Below are positions 15,654-25,145 of a stretch of 64,000 bases of DNA, in pieces. Positions within the stretch are counted from its first letter, which is position 1; each line of letters opens with the position of its first letter. Source of the DNA: Myxosarcina sp. GI1 (GTDB taxonomy: Bacteria; Cyanobacteriota; Cyanobacteriia; Cyanobacteriales; Xenococcaceae). The notes beneath the pieces are model-generated. The model was given only the letters and a program-made list of their open reading frames with translations. It searched no databases and was not told the DNA's origin. The stretch spans positions 111,151 to 175,150 of the forward strand of contig NZ_JRFE01000058.1 in NCBI RefSeq assembly GCF_000756305.1, given 5' to 3'. The position numbers and the translations under genes were made by a program.

Positions 15654-16487
15654 ATGAACGAGAAACGCGATCGGGATCTTCGCCCTTTACCACCCCCTCC
15701 CAACCTGCCTCTAAAATCTCCAGACGCTGATTCAACTGTAGCTGTAAACCCACCTACGTCTATTATCGAGCAGTTGGCTAATTTAGCAGACAAGTCAGAA
15801 GTGATGTCTTTACTCGAATTTAAAGAGGAGCAGCAGTTAGACAAAAATGACCCGCTTTGGGCATTTCTCTTACAGTTTAAAACTATCGAAAATTCCGTTA
15901 ACAAGCAGGAACAGATTCTCAATCTATTAATTGATGGTTTTGAAGCTAAGTTCGAGCGACAGATTAACGCCAACCAACAACGGATTGACACTAGCTTTCG
16001 TACCTACAGCCAGGATCTGATTAATCAGTATCAGGCTTTGACTAATAACCTTCAAACAGTAGAGGAAGCCAGTCTCAATCTCACTCAGGCAAAAATTTCA
16101 GGTTCGGTAGCCAAGTTAGTGAGGCACGCTGCCCACACTAAAGCTGTAAATGACTGGCTGGCAATGAGTCGGCTAGGTCTGTATATTTTGATTCCTATGC
16201 TCTTTGCTGGCATTGGTGGCTGGTTTGCCCGTAGCTATGTTGATTACCGCTACAGTAATTCTGGACTAAGTAACGCAGATACCGCTTTACTACACTGGGC
16301 AAAGTCAGATGAGGGTAAGTTAGCTAAAGATTTGGCTCGCTGGAATAGTCGAGGACTAACTAGCAAAGGAAAAACTCTAATTTGCGAACAGGAAGCAGCT
16401 AACTTAGACGTGACTCTTACATTAGAAGGCAAGTCAGTTAATTCGGGATGGTGTGCGCTGTGGATTCGCCCTGCCAATAAAAGATAA
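15654..16487 (+). CDS. membrane-anchored DUF6753-like protein
   Basis: 277 residues, starting 4 bases after the preceding stop. It has a Pro-rich start (RPLPPPPNLPL), an acidic helix with DPLWAFLLQF (the segment I associate with DUF6753), a long coiled-coil-like stretch to about residue 165, one clear transmembrane helix (LGLYILIPMLFAGIGGWFA), then a ~90-residue external domain with two cysteines (CEQEAA, GWCALW). Its operon place beside a MobD-like ATPase suggests a transfer-related envelope protein. Function unknown. Confidence 0.65.
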   Translation: MNEKRDRDLRPLPPPPNLPLKSPDADSTVAVNPPTSIIEQLANLADKSEVMSLLEFKEEQQLDKNDPLWAFLLQFKTIENSVNKQEQILNLLIDGFEAKFERQINANQQRIDTSFRTYSQDLINQYQALTNNLQTVEEASLNLTQAKISGSVAKLVRHAAHTKAVNDWLAMSRLGLYILIPMLFAGIGGWFARSYVDYRYSNSGLSNADTALLHWAKSDEGKLAKDLARWNSRGLTSKGKTLICEQEAANLDVTLTLEGKSVNSGWCALWIRPANKR

Positions 16488-16508
16488 TTAAACTCTTTAT
16501 TTATATTC

Positions 16509-17822
16509 ATGAATTTATTAAAACTCTTTACATCTGTAGGGTTGGGACTATCCTTAACCTTCAGTATTTTTTTATCAAACACAGTCAAAGCCACGAGTAT
16601 CCCTACCGTTACTTATGAAATGGTGGGAGAAGATAATTCATCGGCAGGGATACTAGAAGCTCCCGATTTTAGTTCTATCACTTTTCGTTCTTTGGGTAGC
16701 TTCAGCGAATCTGGTGCTATTTCTGCCGACTACGACCTTTATGTTGATTATGGTCTAGGTCGTCAGTGGTATAAAGGAGATGCAGTTATTGATGTCTTAA
16801 AGCTAGGAGATATTGACGATAGCTTTGGGGTAGGTCGATTTAGATTGGGAGAAATAGTTGCCAAATCGGGTCGCCAACAAAGAGAAGTGACTTTAGACCA
16901 ATTCGGATTTATTGAGAACCAAACCGTAGCCAGCTTTATTAGGGCTAATCCGCAATTAAAAGAACAAGCGATCAAAGAAGTAACTCCTTTAGCTGATGCG
17001 ATCGCTTTAGTCTACGGCGAACGAGATAAAGCATTGTTAAAGTTGCCAGTTCGGGTACTTGTAGAACGTCAACACTTGACCTCAGAACTATCTTTAAATA
17101 AAAACGTAAAAAAATTAGCTCAGACTGAATCACCTAAGTTTGATGTATCTGAATTTGAAATGGGTAATTTGGATTTGAGCGAATATTCTTTAGAAGATGT
17201 GGAGGGTATTGGAGATAGCTTTGTTGAAGATTACGAAGATTGGAAAGACGAGTATCTGAGCGACATCGAAGGATTAGCAGACATATCTTTTGATGATTTT
17301 CCCAACCCCATTGCTACAACTTTAGCCTTTATCTCTCGCGTAGACACAATTTGGAGCGATGCTCACGGAGAAATTAAACCAGGTCAGAGCGTTTCTGGTA
17401 GCAACCAAGCTGGTTACGCAGTTCCCTGTCAACAAAGCTGCGCTCATATCGAACTAGACGATATTGAGAATTCTGGTCGCGATATCCGCACTCTCTCTGA
17501 AGGTCGCAGATGGATGTTAGGCAAAGATCCTAATAACGCTAATATTTGTCCTGAAGCTCCCTGGGGCGTAGATGGAGGGGAAGGCATACTAGGTATTTTA
17601 AATTGTGGCAAAGAACCTACTGGTCGCAATCCTTTTGGTTCTGGCTTTAAGGTAGCTCTTTGGAGCGTTGATGAAACAAAAGATGAAGCAGGTACAGCGA
17701 TCTTCTTTCGTATTTGCCAGCGAGGTATTCCCGACCTCGGCTGCACTCCCTACTTTATTGGTCCAATTCCCTTCCTCCCTGCTAACAGAGAAAATTGGAT
17801 TATCTTAGGACCTGGAATTTAA
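16509..17822 (+). CDS. secreted protein of unknown function
   Basis: 437 residues with a clear Sec signal peptide (MNLLKLFTSVGLGLSLTFSIFLSNTVKA, cleavage probably after VKA). The mature protein is acidic, rich in Asp, Ser and Glu. Its C-terminal third has several cysteines (PCQQSCAHIE, NICPEAPWG, NCGKEP, RICQRGIPDLGCTPYF) suggesting disulfides in the periplasm. No catalytic motif was recognised. It is third in the run with the MobD-like ATPase and the membrane protein and may work with them at the cell envelope. A hairpin CTTTG/CAAAG near 17850 may end the transcript. Confidence 0.6.
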   Translation: MNLLKLFTSVGLGLSLTFSIFLSNTVKATSIPTVTYEMVGEDNSSAGILEAPDFSSITFRSLGSFSESGAISADYDLYVDYGLGRQWYKGDAVIDVLKLGDIDDSFGVGRFRLGEIVAKSGRQQREVTLDQFGFIENQTVASFIRANPQLKEQAIKEVTPLADAIALVYGERDKALLKLPVRVLVERQHLTSELSLNKNVKKLAQTESPKFDVSEFEMGNLDLSEYSLEDVEGIGDSFVEDYEDWKDEYLSDIEGLADISFDDFPNPIATTLAFISRVDTIWSDAHGEIKPGQSVSGSNQAGYAVPCQQSCAHIELDDIENSGRDIRTLSEGRRWMLGKDPNNANICPEAPWGVDGGEGILGILNCGKEPTGRNPFGSGFKVALWSVDETKDEAGTAIFFRICQRGIPDLGCTPYFIGPIPFLPANRENWIILGPGI

Positions 17823-17902
17823 GTAGCGATCGATACTTACTTTTTTCTTTGTAATTGCAAAGTCAGAACGTCTTTAAAAAAAATATTATGAAAGCTTATT
17901 CC

Positions 17903-18199
17903 TTACAAGTTATTTAAAGAAATAGCCTCACGTAATACTTCATCACGGATGACTGGATGAAGTACGGTGCTTTGAGCAACGTCAACCTCACAACCAAGAA
18001 GCTCTTTTAACTCACGGGTAAAGGCAATAAGATCGAGAAGTGTTTGCTTAGGCGAGACATCAATCAGAAAATCTACATCGCTTTCATTCGTATTGTCTTC
18101 TCTTACTGTAGAACCAAACACCCTAATGTTAGGAGCATGGTAACGTTCAGCAAGAGCGAGAATTTGGGAACGATAGGTTTTTAATTCTTTTTTATTCAT
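17903..18199 (-). CDS. minimal nucleotidyltransferase (MNT antitoxin-type), orphan
   Basis: 98 residues with the MNT signature IRVFGSTVREDNTNESDVDFLID, that is GSxxR...SDxD with both metal-binding aspartates. Such small nucleotidyltransferases are usually the antitoxin of HEPN/MNT pairs and inactivate the HEPN RNase by adding AMP to it. No HEPN gene lies next to it; only 80 bp separate it from the converging secreted-protein gene. The neutral view is an orphan antitoxin or a remnant of a pair. Confidence 0.8.
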   Translation of the reverse strand: MNKKELKTYRSQILALAERYHAPNIRVFGSTVREDNTNESDVDFLIDVSPKQTLLDLIAFTRELKELLGCEVDVAQSTVLHPVIRDEVLREAISLNNL

Positions 18200-18344
18200 T
18201 AAAAAAACCCTTGTTTTAGTTAGAAATAAAAGTTATTTGTGTATAGACAAGTTGCACTACACATATATTTACACGAGGCAAAGCTATTTTCTTTATGTTA
18301 ATTGAGACTGACATTTTTTGATATCAGTCTCAACTTTAAATCAA

Positions 18345-19133
18345 TTAACCTCCGTAATTTGGCATAGCTCCAGTTACAGCTTGCGCCGTTTGTTGAGGAT
18401 TGTACATAGCTTGCGGTTGTGCCATAAATCCAACCTGCTGTTGGGGAACAAATCCAGCAGCAGCGGCTGCCTTAGATTGCGCTCCACCATTGTTGTTAAA
18501 TGGATTAGCAGCAGCGGTGGCATTACCGTTACCGCTATTGTTGCGGCTAACGCCATTATTGGTACGAACATTCTGAGAATGCCAGTTTTGATTAAGAATA
18601 TAGTTCAAGATAGCCTCGTGAGGTCTATTTCCAGGCACACAATCAGGTAGTATATTAGGGGCAAAAGTCTTCATGGTCAGGCAGAGCTGCATTTGATCGA
18701 CTCTTGGCTGACCTACAGTGCCGAAAGTTTGTTCAAATACAGTTGAAGCCAACTCATAGTCGGGAGTTGTGGGTTTTGAACCACGTTGAGAGCTAATTTG
18801 ATTGACATATAGAGTTTTGAACATATCTCTTGCGCCGAAATACAGTGATTTAGCCACTGTAGAACTATCGCTCAAGGTCGTGTTGAGAGCAGTGTTACTT
18901 GCGCCATAGCATTGTTGAACTACCGCCATAGTTTGCGGATCGATGGTTGCACCATAAAATTCAGTACCTTGTGGTTGCTGGACTTGCGGTTGCTGAACCT
19001 GCTGTGGCATGGGGGCATACCCCTGTTGAGGTTGATTCTCCTGTGGCTGTGGCATGGGAACATATCCCTGCTGAGGTTGGTTTACCTGTTGGGGCATGGG
19101 TGCGTTTGCACCTTGAGGCTGTACGTAATTCAT
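18345..19133 (-). CDS. hypothetical Gln/Pro-rich repeat protein
   Basis: 262 residues. The first ~55 residues are near-perfect repeats of QQGYxPMPQxxxQPQ-type units; the last ~75 are rich in Asn, Gln and Ala (NNGG, AAAAA). Between them is a compact, more ordinary segment of ~120 residues (FYGATIDPQTMAVVQQCYGAS to ILNYILNQNWHSQ). No domain was recognised. It has a long leader (19134-19328) with a GCCC-GACA-GGGC hairpin. The layout, a globular core between low-complexity arms, suggests a structural or assembly role. It shares amino-acid style with the gene at 5008. Confidence 0.55.
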   Translation of the reverse strand: MNYVQPQGANAPMPQQVNQPQQGYVPMPQPQENQPQQGYAPMPQQVQQPQVQQPQGTEFYGATIDPQTMAVVQQCYGASNTALNTTLSDSSTVAKSLYFGARDMFKTLYVNQISSQRGSKPTTPDYELASTVFEQTFGTVGQPRVDQMQLCLTMKTFAPNILPDCVPGNRPHEAILNYILNQNWHSQNVRTNNGVSRNNSGNGNATAAANPFNNNGGAQSKAAAAAGFVPQQQVGFMAQPQAMYNPQQTAQAVTGAMPNYGG

Positions 19134-19215
19134 GTATTGTAGTACTCCAATTAAATTTTGAACTAAACGTTAGTCGAACAAACTAGAGAACTCTCTAATC
19201 TATTCACCTACTCCT

Positions 19216-19227
19216 GCCCGACAGGGC
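19216..19227 (-). promoter_or_regulatory. small GACA-loop hairpin in leader
   Basis: GCCC-GACA-GGGC, perfect 4-bp stem, 83 bases upstream of the 18345-19133 start. On the transcript the loop reads UGUC. The same loop with different stems occurs at 5485-5498 and 36208-36219. Confidence 0.4.
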
Positions 19228-19328
19228 TAAAGTTTAAAAACTAAAGAGCGATCGCCAATCCACCAGGCGAGTAGCCTTTTTCACTACAAATGGGCAATCT
19301 AAAACTAAGCCCAACCCAGCAATAGACC

Positions 19329-20954
19329 ATGTTTACCGATTTATTAGAGCTTACTCACAACACCAACATAACTACCGTTCAACTTCATCCAAGCGACTAC
19401 GAACTGGTATTAAAACAACTACTGACTATTTACGGCGATCGCCATAAAGCTCGTCCCATCTTTTATTGGAATAACGGTTATCAGAATCTCGTTAGGCTCA
19501 ATCTTGTTGAAAAAAAACTTGAGTATGGTATTGCTGAAAACAAACAACAGTTCGACACACCCTTAACTTTAATTCAACAGAATAAATTGTCTCAAGGATT
19601 ATACATATTTGATAATCTACTAGATTTCGAGCTTCTTTCTGCCAGAGAAAAATCAATTAGAGAATCGCAAATTTATAACTGCGCCAGCCGTTTGGAACAT
19701 CAATCTGGGATCGAGATTATTTTACTTGGAGAATGGATTCAGCTTAGTCCCAAACTACGTCTCAAACTCAAACAGATCGAGCTTGGTTTACCGAAAGCTC
19801 AAGAAATAGAGAAAGTTTTACATACCCAACTTGGTTTTCAGCCTGACACTAAGCTTATTTCTGCTTGTCAGGGATTGGCATGGGGCGATATTTATGGCGA
19901 ACTCAAACAATTCTCAACTAGTGGATCGATAAAAGAGCTAGCCAACAAATTCCTGAAGGTAAAAGAAGCGAAGCTCAACAACAGCGAACTCAATCTTGAG
20001 TACTTTAGCAAGCCCGAAATCCCTTCGGCAGGAGGTAACGAAAATCTGAGCGAGTTTTTACAAAAACTTGCCAAGCTAAACGAGCCTGCTGCCCTACGCT
20101 ATGGAATCAAACCGCATAGAGCCATGCTATTTGTCGGTCCTCCAGGTACGGGTAAGAGTTTGCGTGCGAAAATGATAGCTCGCGATTTAGGCTATACCCT
20201 TCTGGGTATTTCATTTGGTGATATTTTGGGGTCGGATAATCCCGATCGAGCAGTATCTCAACTATTAGAATTAGCAGAAAGTATCGGCAATGCCATTCTC
20301 TTTCTCGATGATTGGGATAAAGGACTTGCTGACTGGGAATCGGGTGGAGCAGCAAGAAGAATAGTACAGAAGTTTTTAACTTGGATGCAGGAACATAATT
20401 CCCCCGTAATTACTATTGCCACAGTCAATCGGATCGAACTTTTACCAGTAGAACTGTTACGTCGTTTTGATGATGGTGGTATTTGGATGATAGATTTACC
20501 CAATCGAGGAGAAATATACACCATTTTCAATATTTACCTTGCCAAATACTTCCCAACTCAATTTACTTTTAATCCTCCAACCGATCGCTTTACCTGGGAT
20601 ACAGAGCAATGGCTAAAACTAGTAAACCATACGCCCTGGACTATGGAACAATGGGTAGAGCTTATTGATGAAGCTGAAGAATGTACTCCCATAGAAATTG
20701 CCGATGTGGTCAAGACTTGTTTGACTGATTGGTACTGTAGTCTTCCAGTCGAAGAACGAAAGAGCGAGCGCCTTTCGCCCGTAATTGATTTTGACTATTT
20801 ACTAAGCAAAGTTAGTCAAATAAATAAAGCTTCAGTTCGCGCCTCAGAATCAATTCAGGCAATGCGTAACAACGCTTGGTTTGCAAAACCCGCATCCAAA
20901 CCTGATACCAGCCCCTTTAAATTACCAGAAGAAGTTTTATTGGGTGGTGGATGA
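19329..20954 (+). CDS. AAA ATPase (Ycf46-like)
   Basis: 541 residues. Residues ~1-240 form a cyanobacteria/plastid Ycf46-like N-terminal region (RPIFYWNNGYQNLVRLN, LSQGLYIFDNLLDFEL, IEIILLGEWIQL, QIELGLPKAQEI). The AAA module follows: Walker A GPPGTGKS at 270-277, Walker B AILFLDDWDK (Asp where Glu is usual), sensor 1 in ITIATVNRIELLP, and the arginine finger in LLRRFDDGG. Ycf46 proteins are linked to carbon-uptake regulation in cyanobacteria, but a plasmid copy may remodel other complexes. It converges on the DNA polymerase gene with only a 25-bp gap. The Walker B change may slow hydrolysis. Confidence 0.8.
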   Translation: MFTDLLELTHNTNITTVQLHPSDYELVLKQLLTIYGDRHKARPIFYWNNGYQNLVRLNLVEKKLEYGIAENKQQFDTPLTLIQQNKLSQGLYIFDNLLDFELLSAREKSIRESQIYNCASRLEHQSGIEIILLGEWIQLSPKLRLKLKQIELGLPKAQEIEKVLHTQLGFQPDTKLISACQGLAWGDIYGELKQFSTSGSIKELANKFLKVKEAKLNNSELNLEYFSKPEIPSAGGNENLSEFLQKLAKLNEPAALRYGIKPHRAMLFVGPPGTGKSLRAKMIARDLGYTLLGISFGDILGSDNPDRAVSQLLELAESIGNAILFLDDWDKGLADWESGGAARRIVQKFLTWMQEHNSPVITIATVNRIELLPVELLRRFDDGGIWMIDLPNRGEIYTIFNIYLAKYFPTQFTFNPPTDRFTWDTEQWLKLVNHTPWTMEQWVELIDEAEECTPIEIADVVKTCLTDWYCSLPVEERKSERLSPVIDFDYLLSKVSQINKASVRASESIQAMRNNAWFAKPASKPDTSPFKLPEEVLLGGG

Positions 20955-20979
20955 AGTACAAGCAATCGCAACACACAAA

Positions 20980-22848
20980 CTAACTCCAATACTTATCAAT
21001 CTTAATATCGACAACGACTGGAACGGGAGCAAGCAAATCCCGCCCAGCTTCAACCATCACCTTTTCTAAAATCTGGGCAGCGTAATGTGCCTGTTCTTTT
21101 TTAGCTTCAATCACTAACTGGTCGTATGCCGTAAGAACTAAGTAAGCATCGAGCTTTTGATGCAGGCATTCTAAATACAAGCTTGAGATTGCCTGTTTCA
21201 AAATATCCGCACAGTCAGCTTGAATAGGATAGTTGATAATCTGATTGAGTTTGGGACTTTTACTCGACCAAACATTTACCCTACCTAATGTCGAACTTGC
21301 CTGTTGATGTCCCTGCTGCCAACTACGACGGCATAATTGATGATACTGCTCTATTTCTGGATAGAGAGTAAAGAAAATTTCTCGTAGCTCCTTAGATCTT
21401 GTTGTCGTCAGATAGACACCAAATTTCTTAGCAGCATTGAGTCTAAACTTTTCTGCGCCCATGCCATAAATCAAACCCAAGTTTAGAATCTTACCTAGTT
21501 TGCGCTGTTGTAACGTTAATTCTTCTAAATCGCAATCGTAGATATAAGAGCCAGTCAAAGCATGAACATCCACGCCTTTGATAAACGCCTCAATCAAAGT
21601 AGGTACATTCATTCTTTTAGCGGCCAGTCTTAATTCTATTTGAGAATAATCGGCATCGACTAACAAATAGCCGTCGGTGGCAGCAAAACAGTTTCTGATC
21701 TTAGGTATTTTTGGTATGTTGCTTAGATTTGGTTCTTGACAGCTAGTTCTGCCTGTCCTCGTCCCAATCTGCCACCAGTTCCCCCTAAGCCGATTATCTG
21801 ACCGTGAAAGGTGGTCAGCCGCAAGCCCTGGCTTTTCAAGCCAGGGAACGGCTGACTGAATATATGGCTCGAATCCTTTAAGAAAGGTGTTGATAATAGT
21901 ATTGAGACTACGATATTTGATTATCTCAGCGATTACAGGATGCTTTTTCACCTGTTCTATCAGTACGTTGCTATTGGTAGATTTAATTTCTATGCCATAG
22001 GTTTGCAAAGTCTTCAATAGCTGTGAGGAAGACACTATATTAAATTCACGCTTTAGCTCGCGATAAATTCTCTCCGCTAGTCTGTCTCTTTTTTGTTCGT
22101 ACTCTTTTCTAACTTGTCGCCAGCGATCGCGATCGAGATAGATTCCGCGACTCTGCATTTCAATTATAGGTAACAAGCAACAGTATTCTAGAATGGCTAT
22201 GTTAGTTAAACCCGCCTCGTCCAATTTCTGCTGAAGTTCTGTAAAAATCTCGATTAATATTCCCGCGTCATTGGCAGCATACTGTAGTTGAGTCTTAGAT
22301 AGCTTGCCCGACCAATCAGAATTTTGCTCGGCTTTATCCAGCCTTATGTTGAGCAGGTCTTGAGCACTAAATTGTAAACTAGCCTGTCTGGTAGCTCCAG
22401 CCTTTAATACTTCAATACCTAACATAGTACACATAACAGGACCTTTAACTACGATCCCTTCTGCTTTCAACATCAAAATATCGAACTTGATGTGGTGTCC
22501 TACTTTTAATAACTTGGGACTGCCCATCAACCTTTGCAAACTGGTCTTATCTTTAATTTTTGGTAGTTCAATAATTAATACAGGCTCATCTACGCTGTAA
22601 GCAATCTGTATCGTCTTAACCATTCCAGGTGCAGGAGTCAGTCCTTTTGTCTCCGTGTCCAAAGCAATAAAACAGCTTTCTGTCTCTATCTTTGTTACCC
22701 ACTTATCCAATTCGCGTTGCAAAGCCATGCCGTTAGGCTCGTCGCAATCGATTATTAAATAGGCAAAATTTGGCGATCGCCTGGTCTTTAATCGTTCGAG
22801 CAAAGCTTGGCTCTGCTGTTTGCTGTAAAAGCTAAATCTATGGCTCAT
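20980..22848 (-). CDS. polA: family A DNA polymerase with 3'-5' exonuclease
   Basis: 622 residues, so no 5' nuclease domain. The DEDD exonuclease is present (FIALDTETKGL, D64 and E66; later FSAQDLLN and a YAANDAGILIEIF motif III). Polymerase motif A is VDADYSQIELRL near 397-407, motif B is RKLGKILNLGLIYGMG, and motif C is LTAYDQLVIEA near 573. Motif C normally reads VHDE; here the aspartate is kept but the flanking His and Glu are Tyr and Gln. The overall size resembles phage or plasmid PolA. With clamp and loader genes at 34-37 kb it suggests plasmid-directed synthesis. All other core motifs are intact, so activity is likely. Confidence 0.9.
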   Translation of the reverse strand: MSHRFSFYSKQQSQALLERLKTRRSPNFAYLIIDCDEPNGMALQRELDKWVTKIETESCFIALDTETKGLTPAPGMVKTIQIAYSVDEPVLIIELPKIKDKTSLQRLMGSPKLLKVGHHIKFDILMLKAEGIVVKGPVMCTMLGIEVLKAGATRQASLQFSAQDLLNIRLDKAEQNSDWSGKLSKTQLQYAANDAGILIEIFTELQQKLDEAGLTNIAILEYCCLLPIIEMQSRGIYLDRDRWRQVRKEYEQKRDRLAERIYRELKREFNIVSSSQLLKTLQTYGIEIKSTNSNVLIEQVKKHPVIAEIIKYRSLNTIINTFLKGFEPYIQSAVPWLEKPGLAADHLSRSDNRLRGNWWQIGTRTGRTSCQEPNLSNIPKIPKIRNCFAATDGYLLVDADYSQIELRLAAKRMNVPTLIEAFIKGVDVHALTGSYIYDCDLEELTLQQRKLGKILNLGLIYGMGAEKFRLNAAKKFGVYLTTTRSKELREIFFTLYPEIEQYHQLCRRSWQQGHQQASSTLGRVNVWSSKSPKLNQIINYPIQADCADILKQAISSLYLECLHQKLDAYLVLTAYDQLVIEAKKEQAHYAAQILEKVMVEAGRDLLAPVPVVVDIKIDKYWS

Positions 22849-23021
22849 TTTTTCTCAAATATTTTCTGGCGATCGGCTAGTACCTTTGGTCGGATATTTT
22901 TAACCGAATAAAAAACACCATCTACTGAAGATCGATTCAAGATCGTTTAAATCTCAGGGCGATCGCGGTTTGCTGGTTGTTATTTTGGTTGCGTACACCC
23001 AAGAAAGCGTGTCTTTTGTTC

Positions 23022-23147
23022 ATGCCCCGAAATCTAGTTACTCCCAAAATCTTTTTGCTGCTGCTGGCGACAGCCACTTTGGTATCTAGCTGGGTATTAC
23101 CAAATTGGCTATGGCAGTTCGGATTCTTAAAGGAAATGTTTTTTTAA
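23022..23147 (+). CDS. small hydrophobic protein upstream of coupling protein
   Basis: 41-residue frame starting ATG at 23022. It has a short basic start (MPRNLVTPK), one strong hydrophobic helix (IFLLLLATATLVSSWVLP) and an aromatic tail ending KEMFF. It stops 4 bases before the coupling-protein ATG, which suggests coupling in one operon. It may be a small inner-membrane transfer protein, but the size prevents any family call. Composition alone supports it as real. Confidence 0.45.
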   Translation: MPRNLVTPKIFLLLLATATLVSSWVLPNWLWQFGFLKEMFF

Positions 23148-23151
23148 AGCA

Positions 23152-25014
23152 ATGACTGAGAACTCTTTTTTAAGAATCGCTCAACCTACTAATACTCAGG
23201 CAGCAGTTTCACCCCCTAAACCTGAGCCGAAGCTTTGGGAAACCGAACTCTTTCAACTCTCTGCTATGGCAGGTATTCTTGCCCTGCTGATGATTTGGGC
23301 TTCTCTAGCAAAGAAAAAGCCTCAGCTTACTTCAGCTAGAATGGCAAATCGTTGGGACAAACTGTACGCTACCAATCGAGCCTTGGAACACATGAAAGCT
23401 ACGGCTAGCCACAAATGCACCCCTAGTGCAGCCTGGTGTGGTACGCCTAAATACTCATACAAATTTTTGGGACTCAAATGGGCATCCCGACTACAGGTGA
23501 TTTTACACAACACTATGCCTACGACCTGGATTCCCGATATCGGTCGGGGAGTTCTTGTTTTAGGTTCGCCTGGTTCGGGTAAAACCTTTTCCTTTATCGA
23601 TCGCGTTATCGAAGCACTCTTTGCCCAAGGTGTCAGCGTATTACTCTACGACAAAAAAGGCGACCAGATGAAGCTGCATACTTCTTTGGCATCTCGTTAC
23701 GGCTATACCGTAGATGTTTTTGCCCCTGGAGGAGTTGGATTAGAAACGGGTGAAGATCCTGATACGCCTGGAGCAGACTACACCTGTGTCATCAACGTCT
23801 TGGACTTTATGAAAGACCCCCGCGATGCTACTACCGCAGGGGAGTTGGGCAAAATCTTGATTGATTCTCAAGGAAAAGGCGACGGCAAAAAAGACTTTTT
23901 CTCCCAGACTGGAGGCATATTCGCGACAGGATTGATGCAGCTTGCCAAATCTAGTAAGTATCCCGATTTGCCAATGGTTTATGCTATTACTCAACTACCG
24001 AATTTGGTCGAGCGTCTTGACTGGGCAGTACGGCGGGACGACGATCGCAAACTAGACCCGTGGATTGCTGCGACTATTTCTAATTTCCTCTCTTCAAAAG
24101 AATCAGAAAAAACCGCAGCTTCGATTAAGACTACAGCCGAAATTACCTTTACGGGTTTTATCCAAAATGACCTTCTGCCCTGCATGATTGGCAAGAGTAC
24201 CATTCCTTTATATCTCAAACCCAAACAATTACTGGTGATGAAGTTAGACGATCGCCGACGTAGCATTATCGCCCCTCTTATTACCATGTGTATGCATCTC
24301 ACTATTGTCGAAAACCTGAGTGAGAAAAGGAAAAATCCCTTCTGCTATTGTCTGGACGAAGTTACTAGTCTGGGGGTATTTGCCAAACTGAGCGAACACA
24401 TTAACGAATACCGTTCCAACGGCGGTATTCCTATTCTGGGAGCACAAAGCTTAAATCAATTCTTTGAACTTTACGGTAAAGAACGAGGCAAAGCATTAGT
24501 GTCAGGTCTATTTACTCACGTGCTATTTGGACCAAACGACTCGGTAACAGCCGAAGAATACTCAAAGAAAATTGGCAATAAGACTGTAACTACCACTTCT
24601 GTTTCTCGTTCGCGATCGCCCAACGGAGCATCCACTTCTATCAATCAGCAGACTCATCAGATCCCTTTGATAAGTGTCGATGCGATCGAACGTTTTCCTC
24701 AAGGCAAAGCAATCATCTTAAACCCTGGCTACGGTGACAAAAACGATGTCAAAAGACCAGTCATGGGTAAAATTGGCGTACCCAAAGAAGATATCGAGCG
24801 AGCAATCGAGGCAGAAACCGTAATCTGGAAAGAAAAAATTCGTCCAGTTCTGGCTAATCGAAAGGCTCAATTAATTAGGTCTCGCGAACAAAATTATATT
24901 GACCTGAGTAAATTAGATGAAACTCAAAAGCAGGACTGGACAACCGAACAATTAAATCTCAGGCTTGCTGCTGCGGAAGAATTACTGCCCATGCCTCCTG
25001 ATAGTAATAAGTAG
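23152..25014 (+). CDS. type IV coupling protein (VirD4/TraD family)
   Basis: 620 residues. There is one N-terminal membrane helix (residues ~34-49, SAMAGILALLMIWASL), then the P-loop ATPase: Walker A GSPGSGKT at 138-145, followed by VLLYDKKGDQMKLH, a Walker B-like NPFCYCLDEVTSLGVF, and GIPILGAQSLNQF, the QSxxQ motif of TraG/VirD4. Coupling proteins bring the relaxase-DNA complex to the type IV secretion channel. Pairing with the relaxase at 2454 and VirB4 at 60948 is expected. The protein ends just before AATT array 2. The family is secure. Confidence 0.9.
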   Translation: MTENSFLRIAQPTNTQAAVSPPKPEPKLWETELFQLSAMAGILALLMIWASLAKKKPQLTSARMANRWDKLYATNRALEHMKATASHKCTPSAAWCGTPKYSYKFLGLKWASRLQVILHNTMPTTWIPDIGRGVLVLGSPGSGKTFSFIDRVIEALFAQGVSVLLYDKKGDQMKLHTSLASRYGYTVDVFAPGGVGLETGEDPDTPGADYTCVINVLDFMKDPRDATTAGELGKILIDSQGKGDGKKDFFSQTGGIFATGLMQLAKSSKYPDLPMVYAITQLPNLVERLDWAVRRDDDRKLDPWIAATISNFLSSKESEKTAASIKTTAEITFTGFIQNDLLPCMIGKSTIPLYLKPKQLLVMKLDDRRRSIIAPLITMCMHLTIVENLSEKRKNPFCYCLDEVTSLGVFAKLSEHINEYRSNGGIPILGAQSLNQFFELYGKERGKALVSGLFTHVLFGPNDSVTAEEYSKKIGNKTVTTTSVSRSRSPNGASTSINQQTHQIPLISVDAIERFPQGKAIILNPGYGDKNDVKRPVMGKIGVPKEDIERAIEAETVIWKEKIRPVLANRKAQLIRSREQNYIDLSKLDETQKQDWTTEQLNLRLAAAEELLPMPPDSNK

Positions 25015-25022
25015 CAATCTGC

Positions 25023-25078
25023 AATTATATAATTTCAGAATTATGCAATTTCAAAATTATATAATTGTAAAAATCTAT
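25023..25078. repeat. AATT octad array 2
   Basis: Seven 8-bp units in strict phase: AATTATAT, AATTTCAG, AATTATGC, AATTTCAA, AATTATAT, AATTGTAA, AAATCTAT. It begins 9 bp after the coupling-protein stop and marks the left edge of the 25-32 kb block. Confidence 0.8.
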
Positions 25079-25145
25079 AATCTATGTTGCGAAATCTAAA
25101 ATCGTATAAATCTAAATTTGACACAAATTCAATAGAACCAAATTA

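Noticed and set aside
17823..17902. HEPN toxin gene next to the MNT protein
   Set aside because: The gap is only 80 bp and contains no open frame.
18912..19186. Leu-rich + strand frames over the Gln/Pro-rich gene
   Set aside because: Antisense artefacts of Gln/Pro repeats.
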